A DNA stretch of 64,000 nt from Glandiceps talaboti (lineage: Eukaryota; Hemichordata; Enteropneusta; Spengelidae): NCBI RefSeq assembly GCF_964340395.1, contig NC_135566.1:19377297-19441296 (forward strand). Direction: 5' to 3'. Both the position numbers and the translations under genes were made by a program. Shown piece by piece: positions 24,541-37,000 of this stretch. Each line of letters begins with the position of its first letter. Position 1 is the stretch's first letter. The notes below the pieces were generated by a model, which was not told the DNA's origin, made no database searches, and worked only from the letters and a program-made list of their open reading frames with translations.

Positions 24541-25404
24541 CCAGTACATGCCCCAGCACAAGATAGGTGAATAAACTTGGCCATACAACTAGTGAGAATG
24601 TCTGAGAAGAGCAATGTCTCTGCTCTTTTACTCCACACGTGTATTTTATAATTTTGTACAAATGTTTAGTCACACCATCCGTCTAAGTAGACATAGTTCT
24701 AGTCTATACATCGAAAATGTACTTTAACAAGCATAACAGCAAAGTAACTTAAATTAAGTACGCTTTCATTGGTCATTTAACTATCTTGTTCCTTTAACAT
24801 TACCCATTCAGTGTATTCAGTGCATTGCTAAGGACTTTGTTATGGATCTGGTCACTGTGATGTTGTTAAGTTTATGCCAGTGATACCAGTAAATACTCAA
24901 TTCAAAGTCGTATTCAAAGTTTGTAAGACCGTGGTAAAATTAACAGAACTGATTTCCTTTCCACAAAATCTGTACATATCTATCAAAAACATGATAAATG
25001 TATTTAGTAACAAAATGTCCTCTATCAAGCCATGCTTGAAGGACCAAGCACAAGAAAATCACTTGCCACTGCTTTCATTGTTGGTTTGGGAGATAGTCTG
25101 GCGTCGGTATATGTTCCTGGTGTTTGATTAGAGGTACTTTCAGACCATTGGCATCAGTTTGAAGTCAGTCTATCAAGTCTTGTCTGTGTTTTGTACATCC
25201 AACTTGTATAACTCCCAAAGCAACATACCATAATCTATTTTCCATCATTGTATGTCTTTCTCTTTGTATATGTCTTTTTTTTTGAAAAATTTGCATCGAA
25301 ATATGTACGCCAATTTTACACAATGCAAATCAATTAAAGTATAATTAATGAAATGTTTTTGAGTAATTTATTGTGAATTGTGTATGGATGAAATGTAGGT
25401 ATAT

Positions 25405-25762
25405 TACAACTGCCGACATCAGACTGTGGATGAATGGAACCTGTTACAAACAGGGAAAGTAAACAACTGAATTGGATTAATAACACTTGGCACAGCATTT
25501 TGGAAGTACAGAGACTTGTATTATGTTTCATCATTTGATAAGGACAGTTTTTTGGCCTCGTTTCATAAGAGTCCACCTTCAAAAACAAATGTCCAGTTCC
25601 CCTAGCATTTCATATACATGTAAAGAGGCCATAGACCTGTTCTTATCAAACCATGAAATGTAATAGAAGTCTAGTTCCAACATGCTGAGCCAAGAGTTAT
25701 TAAATCTAATTCATTTGTTTTCTTTCCCTGTCCGTAACTGTTCTGGTGTTGGCAGTTGTAAT
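25405..25762. mobile_element. Palindromic MITE-like element family C, copy 2
   Basis: Ends are TTACAACTGCCGACATCAG and CTGGTGTTGGCAGTTGTAA, inverted copies with two or three mismatches. Inside, AACAGGGAAAGTAAACAACT mirrors the CTTTCCCTGT side. No coding sequence. Confidence 0.85.
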
Positions 25763-25918
25763 AACTGACAGAGGTCTTAGGGTGGCCCTATTTACTTTTC
25801 TGTTTCCCATGGCCTGTCCAACCTTTAATTTCTTGAACCTGGTCAAAGAAAAAACAAGACGTGAATGGTCAGATCAGAACAAATGTCAGTGATGGCAAAA
25901 TGATTACAAATGACATGC

Positions 25919-26232
25919 ATATACAACCAGAGACATGCAAGCATTTACAAGCAGAACTTGTTATAAACAGGGAAAGTAAACAAATGAATATGATTAATGA
26001 CACTTGGCACAGCATGTTGGAAGTAGAGACTTGCATTACATTTCTATGGTTTGATAAGAACAGTTTTTTTAACAAATTTCAAGTTCCCCTGACATTTCAT
26101 GTACACATCAAGAGGACATAAAACTGTTCTTATCAACCCATGAAATGTACAAGTCTTTACTTCCAACATGCTGTGCCAAGTATTATTAAACCTATTCATT
26201 TACTAGTATTTACTTTCCCTGTCCCTGTTTTT
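25919..26232. mobile_element. Palindromic MITE-like element family C, copy 3
   Basis: Left arm has AAACAGGGAAAGTAAACAAA and CTTGGCACAGCATGTTGGAA; right arm has TTCCAACATGCTGTGCCAAG and TTACTTTCCCTGTCCCTG. It lies about 160 bases from copy 2 in a near-tandem arrangement. Confidence 0.8.
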
Positions 26233-26734
26233 TCTTAAAAATTTGAATTATCACGAAATTTATAGTGTGTAAGATACGACATTCATACCACACTAACAGC
26301 TACCACTCACGTCTACTACACTGTGGGTCTGTTCCTGTGAGATCAAAACATTTAGCCTCAACCCCAAATCCCATGAACTTGTGATTCCGAAGTTCAAACA
26401 GATGTTTGGATTCCTATGAAAATAGAAACCTGTGATCTATGTCACTTTAACAAATCTGGTTAGACTGTGCAGGATATTGGGCTGTTTAGTACATTCATGG
26501 TTTAGAAGCCTGATAACAGTGATAGAGCTGAACAGCATGACATATCTTGCAGTCTACCAAATTTCTGACCTTCAATAAATCTGAGAGTTCATAGTATCCT
26601 TTCATTTCTATGGCAACATGACTTAAAACTATGATTATGAACTGAAAGAATCACCAACATCTATAAATGTTTTTTATCATTCTTTTTTCAATTGACTATC
26701 CGAGCCTTTGTTATCAAGGTGGTGTGTAGTCTGT

Positions 26735-26800
26735 AAGCTATGGTGTGACGGGGCGTCCTCACACATCGGTCAACTCGGTTAGAGTGAAATGACATGCTGT
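26735..26800. repeat. Dispersed repeat family B, copy 3 (inverted)
   Basis: GACGGGGCGTCCTCACACAT then CGGTCAACTC is the reverse complement of the family B core. Confidence 0.55.
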
Positions 26801-27195
26801 ATCTTAAAGTCTAGGTGTGTGATGAGAAAACCGAAATATCATAAGAACCACTCTTACAATAAATAACACATTAATTTCTGTATATTAGTTATTACAAATA
26901 AATAAAGTTCTTTATTGACAGTTCAACTCAAATTCAAAGTATTACCCTCCATAGCCAATCACATGTACATATATATTTTTCTAATAAATTGGCCAGTAAG
27001 GAATCTAGCCATCGTTGTGCCTGTAAATTAATCACTTTGTTTTACATTAAAACTGCACTAGCTACAAATTGATTTCTTGAAACAGATTTTGTTACATATT
27101 ATGACTTCATCACAATTTTGTACATCCTAAACAGTATGGAATTACCTGTGGGTACTCATTTTGAGTAGCTATGAAACAACAAATCTAATCCAGTC

Positions 27196-27400
27196 AGATT
27201 TTTGGGTCCGCACCCTAAGATCAGTGTCCCAAATGCAATTACATTTTCAGCTTCTTACTGTACTATTTACAGATAAAACCGATCTCTAAGTAACATACAA
27301 TGTCTAATTATTGGTATTTTAATAATTTTTAGTGAATATATTGTTGGTTGTCTGATCGAGAAAATAATATCCTGTTACAGCTAGTGCAGTTTTAACCTTA
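27196..27400. repeat. Dispersed repeat family A, copy 3
   Basis: Blocks TTTTTGGGTCCGCA, ACAATGTCTAATTATTGGTA, TTGTCTGATCGAGAAAATAA and CAGCTAGTGCAGTTTTAAC are shared with the copy at 48410-48620. Confidence 0.75.
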
Positions 27401-27532
27401 AAGTCTTTTTAATTTAGAGCCATGAAAAGTGTTCAGTATAGTGTGGTTTGTACTCTATTTGAAAAATATGTGTGTGTGTGTGTGGGGGGGGGTTATGCAA
27501 ATATATTTGTTATAACCAAATGTTCACTATTT

Positions 27533-27604
27533 CTCGTGAGACTTCACAATTTTAGGATCTTATTATTTTTTTCTCAAATAAAGTTAAAAAAAAGTTTGGG
27601 GTCG
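27533..27604. repeat. Short dispersed repeat shared with 62238-62300
   Basis: ACTTCACAATTTTAGGAT-type sequence plus TTATTATTTTTTTCTC and GGGTCG occur in the same order at both places. Confidence 0.5.
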
Positions 27605-28030
27605 GCAGTGAAAAGCTACATGTAGCTAGGTGGTCGTTTTTAGGCCTTAGCACAAATGTGGAGAAACAAAATGTGCTTGATTCTCTCAGGCCTTTACACA
27701 GTAGTGAGTTTCACTATACATGTTGTAGATTTTTGAGGGACTCCTAGATCTATTATGGATGAAATGGTTTATTGATAATAACAGAAAATAATTTCAATGT
27801 GTTCTTTTGCTGAAATGAACTATTTTTGAGTATCTTTTCAAATGAAAGTGCAATGTAAGTAGAATAACCCTACTACCTTGTAAAATCTTAGACCTTGTTA
27901 AAGTTCAGAAACAGGTCAGCCTCTCTTTCAATATACCGACGGTAACTATAGTAAGATACATTGCGAGTGTACAATGTACATGTAACTTGTAAACTTGTAC
28001 ATGAGATGTGGAGAGCGCCACCAACGGTCA

Positions 28031-28036
28031 TTTATT
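28031..28036 (-). promoter_or_regulatory. Poly(A) signal of the small secreted-protein gene
   Basis: TTTATT on the plus strand reads AATAAA on the minus strand, about 115 bases past the stop codon at 28149. Confidence 0.5.
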
Positions 28037-28148
28037 ACAGTGGTGGCGTGGAGCTTCTGTGACGTGAGTGCTTGTCTGTGATGAAATGTATAAAGCTCAT
28101 ACAGGACTTTACAGTGTTTATCTTGGAGAAAAACAGTTTATCTCATAA

Positions 28149-29105
<957 letters not shown>

Positions 29106-29360
29106 ATTGAATTTTTGCTGTGACTCCTTTCAGTCAAGAACCAAACACCCTCCCTCCGGGAAAATTTGGTTTTTGGTATTGCTTCACCAGGAAAGACCAT
29201 ACATTTCAATTCAATTCCTCATATTCTTCATGTATTTGGAGTTTTTCTGGTGAAAGCTTATAAAATGTAAAAAATTAACACCAGCATCACCGCAAAAACA
29301 CCCACTCTGTGAAATATACCAAGGGGATTGCCCTGCAGAAGAATCGATTCAACACATGTC

Positions 29361-29396
29361 ATTGGCCAATCAGATTTCGCGCTTGTATTTAAAACA
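29361..29396. promoter_or_regulatory. Bidirectional promoter core: CCAAT palindrome and E2F-like site
   Basis: ATTGGCCAAT (29361-29370) is a two-sided CCAAT box. TTTCGCGC (29375-29382) is an E2F-type site, followed by TATTTAAA (29386-29393). The cluster lies between the start codon of the minus-strand gene at 29105 and the SPAG5 donor at 29479. NF-Y plus E2F/CHR arrangements are known in G2/M genes; use here is inferred. Confidence 0.5.
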
Positions 29397-29399
29397 GCA

Positions 29400-29478
29400 C
29401 AGTTGCTGTAATGTGACTAGTAATAGTCAATGGTCAGTTTACGTTCGTTCGCCCGATGTCTTAAAAAGTGCTAAACAG
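29400..29478 (+). other. SPAG5: Candidate 5' non-coding exon of SPAG5
   Basis: Sequence ending GCTAAACAG is followed by a strong GTAAGG donor at 29479, and an acceptor CCCAAAG ends at 30934. The 5' limit is a guess from the promoter position. Confidence 0.45.
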
Positions 29479-29799
29479 GTAAGGAAAGATATCGTTACTG
29501 TTTACTTGCATTCAAAATAAAATCATTGTATCAGTGCATGTTTTGAGACTAATGATCACCATTTATCCAATCCAGAACTATGTGTTATGTCTTTATGATG
29601 CTTTTGTGTGCGCGGCTGCCAATGGCCGACCAAAATGAAACAGCAACGCGTTGAACACGTACACTACATGTTTGAATTTTGTACAGCTGTTATCAATATC
29701 ATCTCAGCTTTAGTACAATCATAACTTGGAATAATTCGCTTTCTATTACGAATTTGTCAAAAAAATCGAAGTGAAATGAGGTAGTGGTATTCGTTTACG

Positions 29800-29985
29800 G
29801 CGCTAACGGTATATTATTCCGTTCAATCTCTTATGTTGCAGACGTACACATAGTAAGTCGGGACTCGATTCTGACATTGTCCCTAAAATCACATCCCGTA
29901 CAGTGTCTGCAAGCAGGACTAATATTGAACCACAACAGTTGGAAGGACGATGATTGAACGGAATATAAGTTGTAAGCGCCGTTAC
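29800..29985. mobile_element. Foldback element in SPAG5 intron 1
   Basis: CGGCGCTAACGGTATATTAT with TCCGTTCAATC is mirrored by GATTGAACGGAATATAAGTT with GTAAGCGCCG. About 185 bases, MITE-like. It shares GTCTGCAAGCAGGACTA with 30483-30500. Confidence 0.75.
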
Positions 29986-30017
29986 ATGTAAAGGAGAATA
30001 ATTATTACAATAACCAT

Positions 30018-30049
30018 AGACCCTCCAGTGGAGGGTCTATTCAATAACA
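30018..30049. repeat. Perfect short palindrome related to the 41-bp array
   Basis: CATAGACCCTCCAGTGGAGGG then TCTATT forms a hairpin. The same arms occur in every unit of the array at 43545-45405 and around 58925-59008. Confidence 0.7.
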
Positions 30050-30404
30050 CCACACTTCCAAGTTTCAAACAGTGAAAATGTGTGAATTGTGTGATTTTTT
30101 TGAAACTGGACACAGTTAGTTATAAACATTTTTCACACAAGATGAACTTGTGTACCCAGCTTGCGTTTATGTGTCTCAAACTGAGACTGCCGATTGAGAC
30201 ACTCACCGGATAGTGGAGTGGTCAATGATAAAATTATTTGCCTTCATCGTGAAAATAAATAGCAAATTACCATGAGTGACAGAATTTAACATGCAACTCA
30301 AAACAGTGATTGTTTACATGTAAAGTTAACCAAAGAACGTTTCCAATACGCCATGATTGAGGCATACATTGTGTAATTTATGATACCTTACCCAGCTGTA
30401 AGTG

Positions 30405-30502
30405 GGATAGTCCTGCTTGCATACGGAGTATGTCGTCCTTTCCTTTCTGAGGGTCATGTCAGTACTCTAGACCCGTGCACCGTCTGCAAGCAGGACTATA
30501 AA
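30405..30502. repeat. Foldback sequence with GCAAGCAGGACTA ends
   Basis: ATAGTCCTGCTTGCATACGG is mirrored by CCGTCTGCAAGCAGGACTAT, about 95 bases end to end. Confidence 0.75.
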
Positions 30503-31028
30503 TGGAATAATCATTTTCACAATATGTGTTCTTATCTTCACCTGTAAATGTGTTTATATCCATGGAAACTTGACTGATACTAATCACAAAGATTGTATCC
30601 GAAAATCCTGCAAATTTACATGTAAACTTTGTTGACCATAGTGTAATCAGGTGTGTAATTGACTATTTACACATGGACATCAAGTCAGTGTAGACTGCCA
30701 TCACCAGTTACCATTGTAATATAGTAAAGAAATAATCTAACTCATCAGAATAATTGAAATGGTCACTGTTTCCAGAAAGTATTGATATTGTAATTTCACA
30801 AAGGATAACGAATATTAATGTAAAGTTACAGCTTGTGTACCTGTGTTTGAACTAAAGCTTTAACTTTATATTATTTTGATATTATGTTTTGATACCTTGT
30901 TAGAATTAAATCATTATTTTTCATATTCCCAAAGGAGAATCAACAAGAAGTTGAGAAGTACACGTGTGTATTACTAGGGTAAAAGAAGTAGTTATTAATT
31001 AAACTTTGAATCACTAGACGGAGAAAAG

Positions 31029-34000
31029 ATGTGGTGTCAGGTAAGACTTAACACATGAATTCTGTTCACTTGTTAATACAGCTAAAACAGGGAGTGTTCA
31101 CCAGAAGACTGCACATACAAATATAGCATATGCATTTAATAATCACCGTTGATCATTTATTTAAGTTGAGATTGTTGTTTTACATACTAGATTAGAGCAC
31201 TTTTACAACTGTACACAGTAGGATTGTCATTTAGGAGAGAGTATTGTATACATTAATTCCGCTTTTTAGACCCCTCAATAAAAACCAGCAGTAAATTTAG
31301 TATTATCTAACAAGTGAAACATCAAGCTAAGCTTGCAAAAGATCAACTTTGATTGTAAATGTATATGTTACATATAGTCTTCTGGTGAACTTTGCCTGTT
31401 TTAGTTGTAAAATGTATGAACAATACTTGATTTGACAAATGTGGGTACTACTATCAGGGGGCTAATTAGTAAAATATTTATGTAAGTCAGCAGAAATTTT
31501 TATGCAATGGTTGAACAATGAATATTTATGACTCCTAAGTGCCTATTACCTTCTTTGAAATAACATGAATACTAATTGTTCACCCATTGTATGAGACAAA
31601 ATGATTCAAAATTTTGTGTAAGCCATTCCTCCCAGTATGATTGTCATCATTAATAATATGATTTTCTGCAATTGTAATCTAAACATTCAGAACGATACTT
31701 GTTTTGAACAGAATGTGGTCACAAAAAATATCAAGATGAAGAATTTCAACCGATAATTATAGAGGTGTCGATTTTGCATATAAACAATTTCTAACTATTA
31801 TGGTGATTTATTTTGTTGACATACAGCCAAGAACTCCTGGTAGACCTGCCTTAACCGCCCTGGATGTAAACAGTTCATCGGAGACACCAGCAAAACTTGC
31901 AGATAGAAAACTTGCCTTAACACCTCACCTTGCTGGAGCCACACCAGGGACAACTGATGGTTGCTTATTAAGAGATAGCAAAAGAAGGTAGACACAAACT
32001 TTATGTCCCTAATGTAATAATATACATCAACTTGATAAAATAATGAACTACATGTATGATTGAATGACTATATAAATCCTCGGATAAACATCGTTATCAT
32101 TCTGTTTGAAATCTGTTGTATAGGACTCGGAGAGATATATCCTAATATTTCTAGAAGATAAAACAATATACATCAAACTATAATACTCTTTATACTGCAC
32201 TGCAGTTACATGTATTACGACTGATTAATGACTTTGGCTGTTTTTGGCAGACAAGATTCAATGAAGTTCATCAGTTGGCACTTCATTTTTATTTCTTGTG
32301 TTATTTCTTGTGTTCTTGTGTTATTTTGGTCAATTTGAAGTTTTGCTATCCTATCTTTTGTGTATTTAGATCTTGTAGTACTCCAATATTTTTCTTCATT
32401 CAGCCACCGAAGGAAAATACGAGTGACCAAAGTATGGAGCAACAAGTAACAAAACCCATAGATCATGGGTATTTCCAGCACAAAGATGAAAGCTGTGGAG
32501 GAACGATACGACAGTCAAGAAAGAACACAATCGTAAACAATAGTGAATGACATCTGCATATATGCAAATTAAGCATTAACTCTGCACTTTTCACTGAATG
32601 TTGTCTGCTGAAAAAATGCCAAATTTTCAGTTATCTTTCTTTTCCACAAAAGCAAAACAACATGTTTTAAAATTTGTAAAACATTCAGATTTTTGAATGC
32701 ATTTATAAAAGCTCCTGCTAAACTTCTGTTCCCCTTGTAATAGAAAACAGTACATTGTCATAAGAAATAGTAGGTGCAGTGGTTTCTGATTATTCTCTTG
32801 TGTTTTCTTTCACAGGATTCCAAAAATCCCACTGGTTCTCAGGGACACTGACGACACTTTCAAATCATCAGCAGAAGAAGAAGAAACTCCTGATAAAGTC
32901 AAGCTCCAAGAGTGTCCTGTTGAATCAACACAGGTGAGCTGATTAAAAAAGACCTTGTATCACGTGTCATTTTGTTGTTATGACTGAACATAAAGTTTCT
33001 TACATTACCAAAATCTAGCCATAGTTTAGTATATACATTGACATTTTATGGACAACATGCTATGGTTACCGTTTTGGATTGACAGAAGCAATTTGGGGTC
33101 TATAGAAAGAAGTGACCAGTGTAAAACTTCAATTATGTAATTGTGTCTTGACCTGCTTTCCAGTTGATAACATCTTCACACACATAATTGATAACAGTGT
33201 CTTGTTTAGTGGTCTGAGTTTATGTGTAGATAGGAAGTCATTTACAGACAAACTGTGTGTATTGAGGAGAAATGTTTCAAATGATTACAATGTAAATTCT
33301 TTATGGGCACACAAACATTCATATTTCAATGTTATGGCTAAGCTGTGTATAAAATGAATTTACTGATGGTCATAATAGTACTTGTAGGACATCCCTAGTT
33401 TGTCTCAAATGACTGTCGGTTGCACTGTATAAACAAGACTCTGTTAGTGTTACCAATCATACTTCCACCATGATCAGACAATTACTGCTATCTGCCTGCT
33501 AAAAAAACAACTGAGGCAATAATATGTTGCAGGTAGGATGACTTTAATTGTAGTCACACTGATAGTGATATGATTATGATACAGATTTCTAAACTGTTTG
33601 TGTTGGAAATTTGAAAGTTTATACAATGTTACTGTTAGTAATGGCTAATACCGAACACCTTGCATGTGTAAGAATGATAATGATATGGTTGTTCCCTGTT
33701 TATTTTGCCATGCTAGGAACATGAAGATAACCAGCTAGGGATAGACGATCTTGCCAGCCAACTAGAATTACTGAGATTACGGTCACCTGACTGGGATGCT
33801 GTACTTCAAGCCAATCAGTTCACAGAAATCAGTGATGACATCACAGAATGTATGGAAGATTTACTGACTCAGGTAGAAGGTGTTGTGGAAGAGGAACATA
33901 GAAAAGAGGTAGATTTAACTTGTAGTGTGTTCTCCTCAGGATAGATATTAGGAATTGCAGCTAATTTGCATAATAATTTACATATCAGTGATGTGGTAAT

Positions 34001-37000
34001 TTGCATAACTCTGCATAATGGAAACATATAATATGCATGTCTTCAACACTGAATCATACACTGTCTGACATAGCTATATTTAACTCAAATGCACGAAGAC
34101 ATTGGGATCAGCTATTTGTCTTCATGTGAATAATATTATAATTAATATTGTCATTCAAAGATACTATTTAGCTCAAGGATGGTAGAACACTTTTGAAACA
34201 GCAGAAACCTGCCAAGCATAGTGGCCTGGGTGACAAGAATGGTGTGGGGAGAATACTGCACTTCTTTGTACATGGTTTATCAAATTGAAATGATGCCACT
34301 AGCTTGCATCAGCTTGGCTTAAAATCCTACCAGATATAAACCTTGGCATACCACAGGGGCTTGAAAATGACAAATGATTTTGTTTTACTATTTGTTTATG
34401 TTTTAATATGAGACTGTATTTGTGGCATGTATTGCCAACAAATCTCTTTGCTTAAACAAAATAGTATTAGACTTATTATTTTATAAAAAAATTATCAACT
34501 TTAAAACCGACAGAAGGATAATTGAAAATAGTTTTGAAAAATCACAAAAAATCACAACTTTTCAAATGGGTCACTCACTGATTTTTAAAAGTCCTATCTA
34601 TGACTCATACATGTAGTTGATAATAACAAATGAAGAATCAAAAAATATCAAAGACAGTAAAATCAATTCAGTGGCTATTTTTTGAACCCTATGGGCATAC
34701 ATAGTTACTCTCCAGGTTGTGCTTTTGACATAAAGAAGCTTTGAAACTGAGAGAGTGGTGTTTTTAAAATTAGTTGGTACAAACACAATTATGTCATGAT
34801 ATCCCATTCTCGTAAACCAGAGCTGTTCCGCTACACTTTAAAATAGGGACTGGCTCGGTAAAAACAGTACCGTAAAAATGGTCGTGGTTTGCGACAATGT
34901 AATATACTTGCCATCTGTAACTTAAGGGAAGATAGTGTGATAGCCTTGTCTGTTCTGTCGGTGGTCATGATGTCTGTGGTCATGTCTGTTGTCATGTATG
35001 TGGTCATGATGTCTGTCACCTTGTCTGTTCTGTCTCACCATGTCTGTGGATATGATGTTTGTCACCTTGTTTGTTTTCATGTCTGTGGTCTTGATGTCTC
35101 TAAAACTCTCCAAGATTCAATGATTCAACAAGTTTTAGTTGCATAAATTACAAGACTAATCACCAAAGACCATCAAGTTACAGACTCTGGCCCTGTAAGT
35201 TGTATCAGCAGATCATCTTCCATTTTATCAATTTATGTCTCCTTTCAGGTGTGTCAAAATGATGGTTGGCCAGAGACAATGCCATCTGATGAGTCAATAG
35301 CAGCTTACATACAGGGTATAATAAGTACAGTAGCGGAGTCATTGATGAAGGAATCCAGAGGGATGGTGGAATCAATGAAGGATGAGGAATCTAACATTGC
35401 AGGGGAATCATTGAAAGATGAGGAATCTAACATTGCAGTGGAAGCAGTGAAGGATGAGGAATCTAACATTGCAGTGGAAGCAGTGAAGGATGAGGAGTCT
35501 AACATTGCAGTGGAAGCAGTGAAGGAAGATGAATGCATCATTGCAGTGGAAGCAGTGAAGGAAGATGAATGCATCATTGCAGTGGAAGCAGTGAAGGAAG
35601 ATGAATGCATCATTGCAGTGGAAGCAGTGAAGGAAGATGAATGCATCATTGCAGTGGAAGCAGTGAAGGAAGATGAATGCATCATTGCAGTGGAAGCAGT
35701 GAAGGATGGGGAATCTAACATTGCAGTGAAGGAAGATGACTCTATCATTACAGTGGAAGCAGTGAAGGATGAGGAATCTAACATTGCAGTGGAAGCAGTG
35801 AAAGATGAGGAATCTAACATTGCAGTGGAAGCAGTGAAGGAAGATGAATGCATCATTGCGGTGGAAGCAGTGAAGGATGATGAATCTATCATTGCAGGGG
35901 AATCATTGATAAATAAACAGGAATCTAGAGAAGCAGAGATGATGATGGCATATAATGAAGTTGAAAATAAAGCCATTGAGGAGTTCATTGATGACATAGT
36001 TACACAACAAGTAGAAGTACTTAGATGTGAATATCTTGACAATTTGAAAGAAAATTGCAAATCAGAAACTTATGAGTCACCTGTAGTGTCGGACATTACA
36101 GAGATGACTGTCAGTCCTAGTGCAAGCACACTGATGCAGACTTCATCAATGAGTGACACTTTTACATCACCAGTATCTATGCTTGAGGAATCTTCATCAA
36201 TGATGACAGAAACTCATTTTGAACAAGATATAGAAAAAGAACCCGCTATACTAGTAGACTCATCTCCAACAATCAGTTCACCACAGTGCCAAAGTGACGT
36301 CATGTCCCCCAAGCTTCAAGAAAAACTCCTCTTAGCCAAACCCTCTTTGATGACACCAACACAGAGTAAGATAACTGATGTACAAGTTTCAAAAGTTGAT
36401 GCAGTTACCTCTATCACTCCAATCCCAGTTCCAAAATACCATGACGCCGAGTGTTCAACACATTTACCAGAAACTTTGCTTTGTGTCACTTCCACAATGA
36501 CAACACCTATAGTAAAACGATTCTTTGACAGACAGCAAGGAACAAGCCCACTGCAGACAAAAACTGAAGATATTGGTATAAGTACCACTCCAGTGTCTAC
36601 CGCACATGCTCAGACATCGCCACTTCATTTTGAGCAATTTAGTACTGTTGGCAGTACTATCACAACACCAACATTGTGGAGAAGCAGAGAGAAAGACCAG
36701 GGTACCAGTCCAATATTGATGCTTTGTAAAGACACTGCTACATGCACAAGTCCTACTCCTGTCCCCCAGTATAACGATGCTCAGACCTCTCCATGTCCTG
36801 GGCCACAATACCATGATGCCCAGAATTCCCCTTTTGAGCTTGTCACCCATGTCAGAAGTACCACCACTACACCAACATTGAGAAGAAGCAGAGAGAAAGA
36901 CCAGGGCAGCAGTCCAATAATGATAATGGGTAAAGACATTGGTACATGCACAAGCCCTATATCTATTCCCCAGTATTGCGATGTTCAAACTTCACCATGT

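Larger units (their letters stand above)
23736..28030. other. Intergenic region rich in dispersed repeats
   Basis: No exon is supported on either strand. It holds two family C palindromic elements, family A and B copies and a short GT tract near 27468. Confidence 0.6.

Noticed and set aside
35305-36060. Minus-strand 251-codon frame opposite the SPAG5 repeat exon
   Set aside because: It is the antisense shadow of the 36-bp coding repeat, whose period keeps several frames open.
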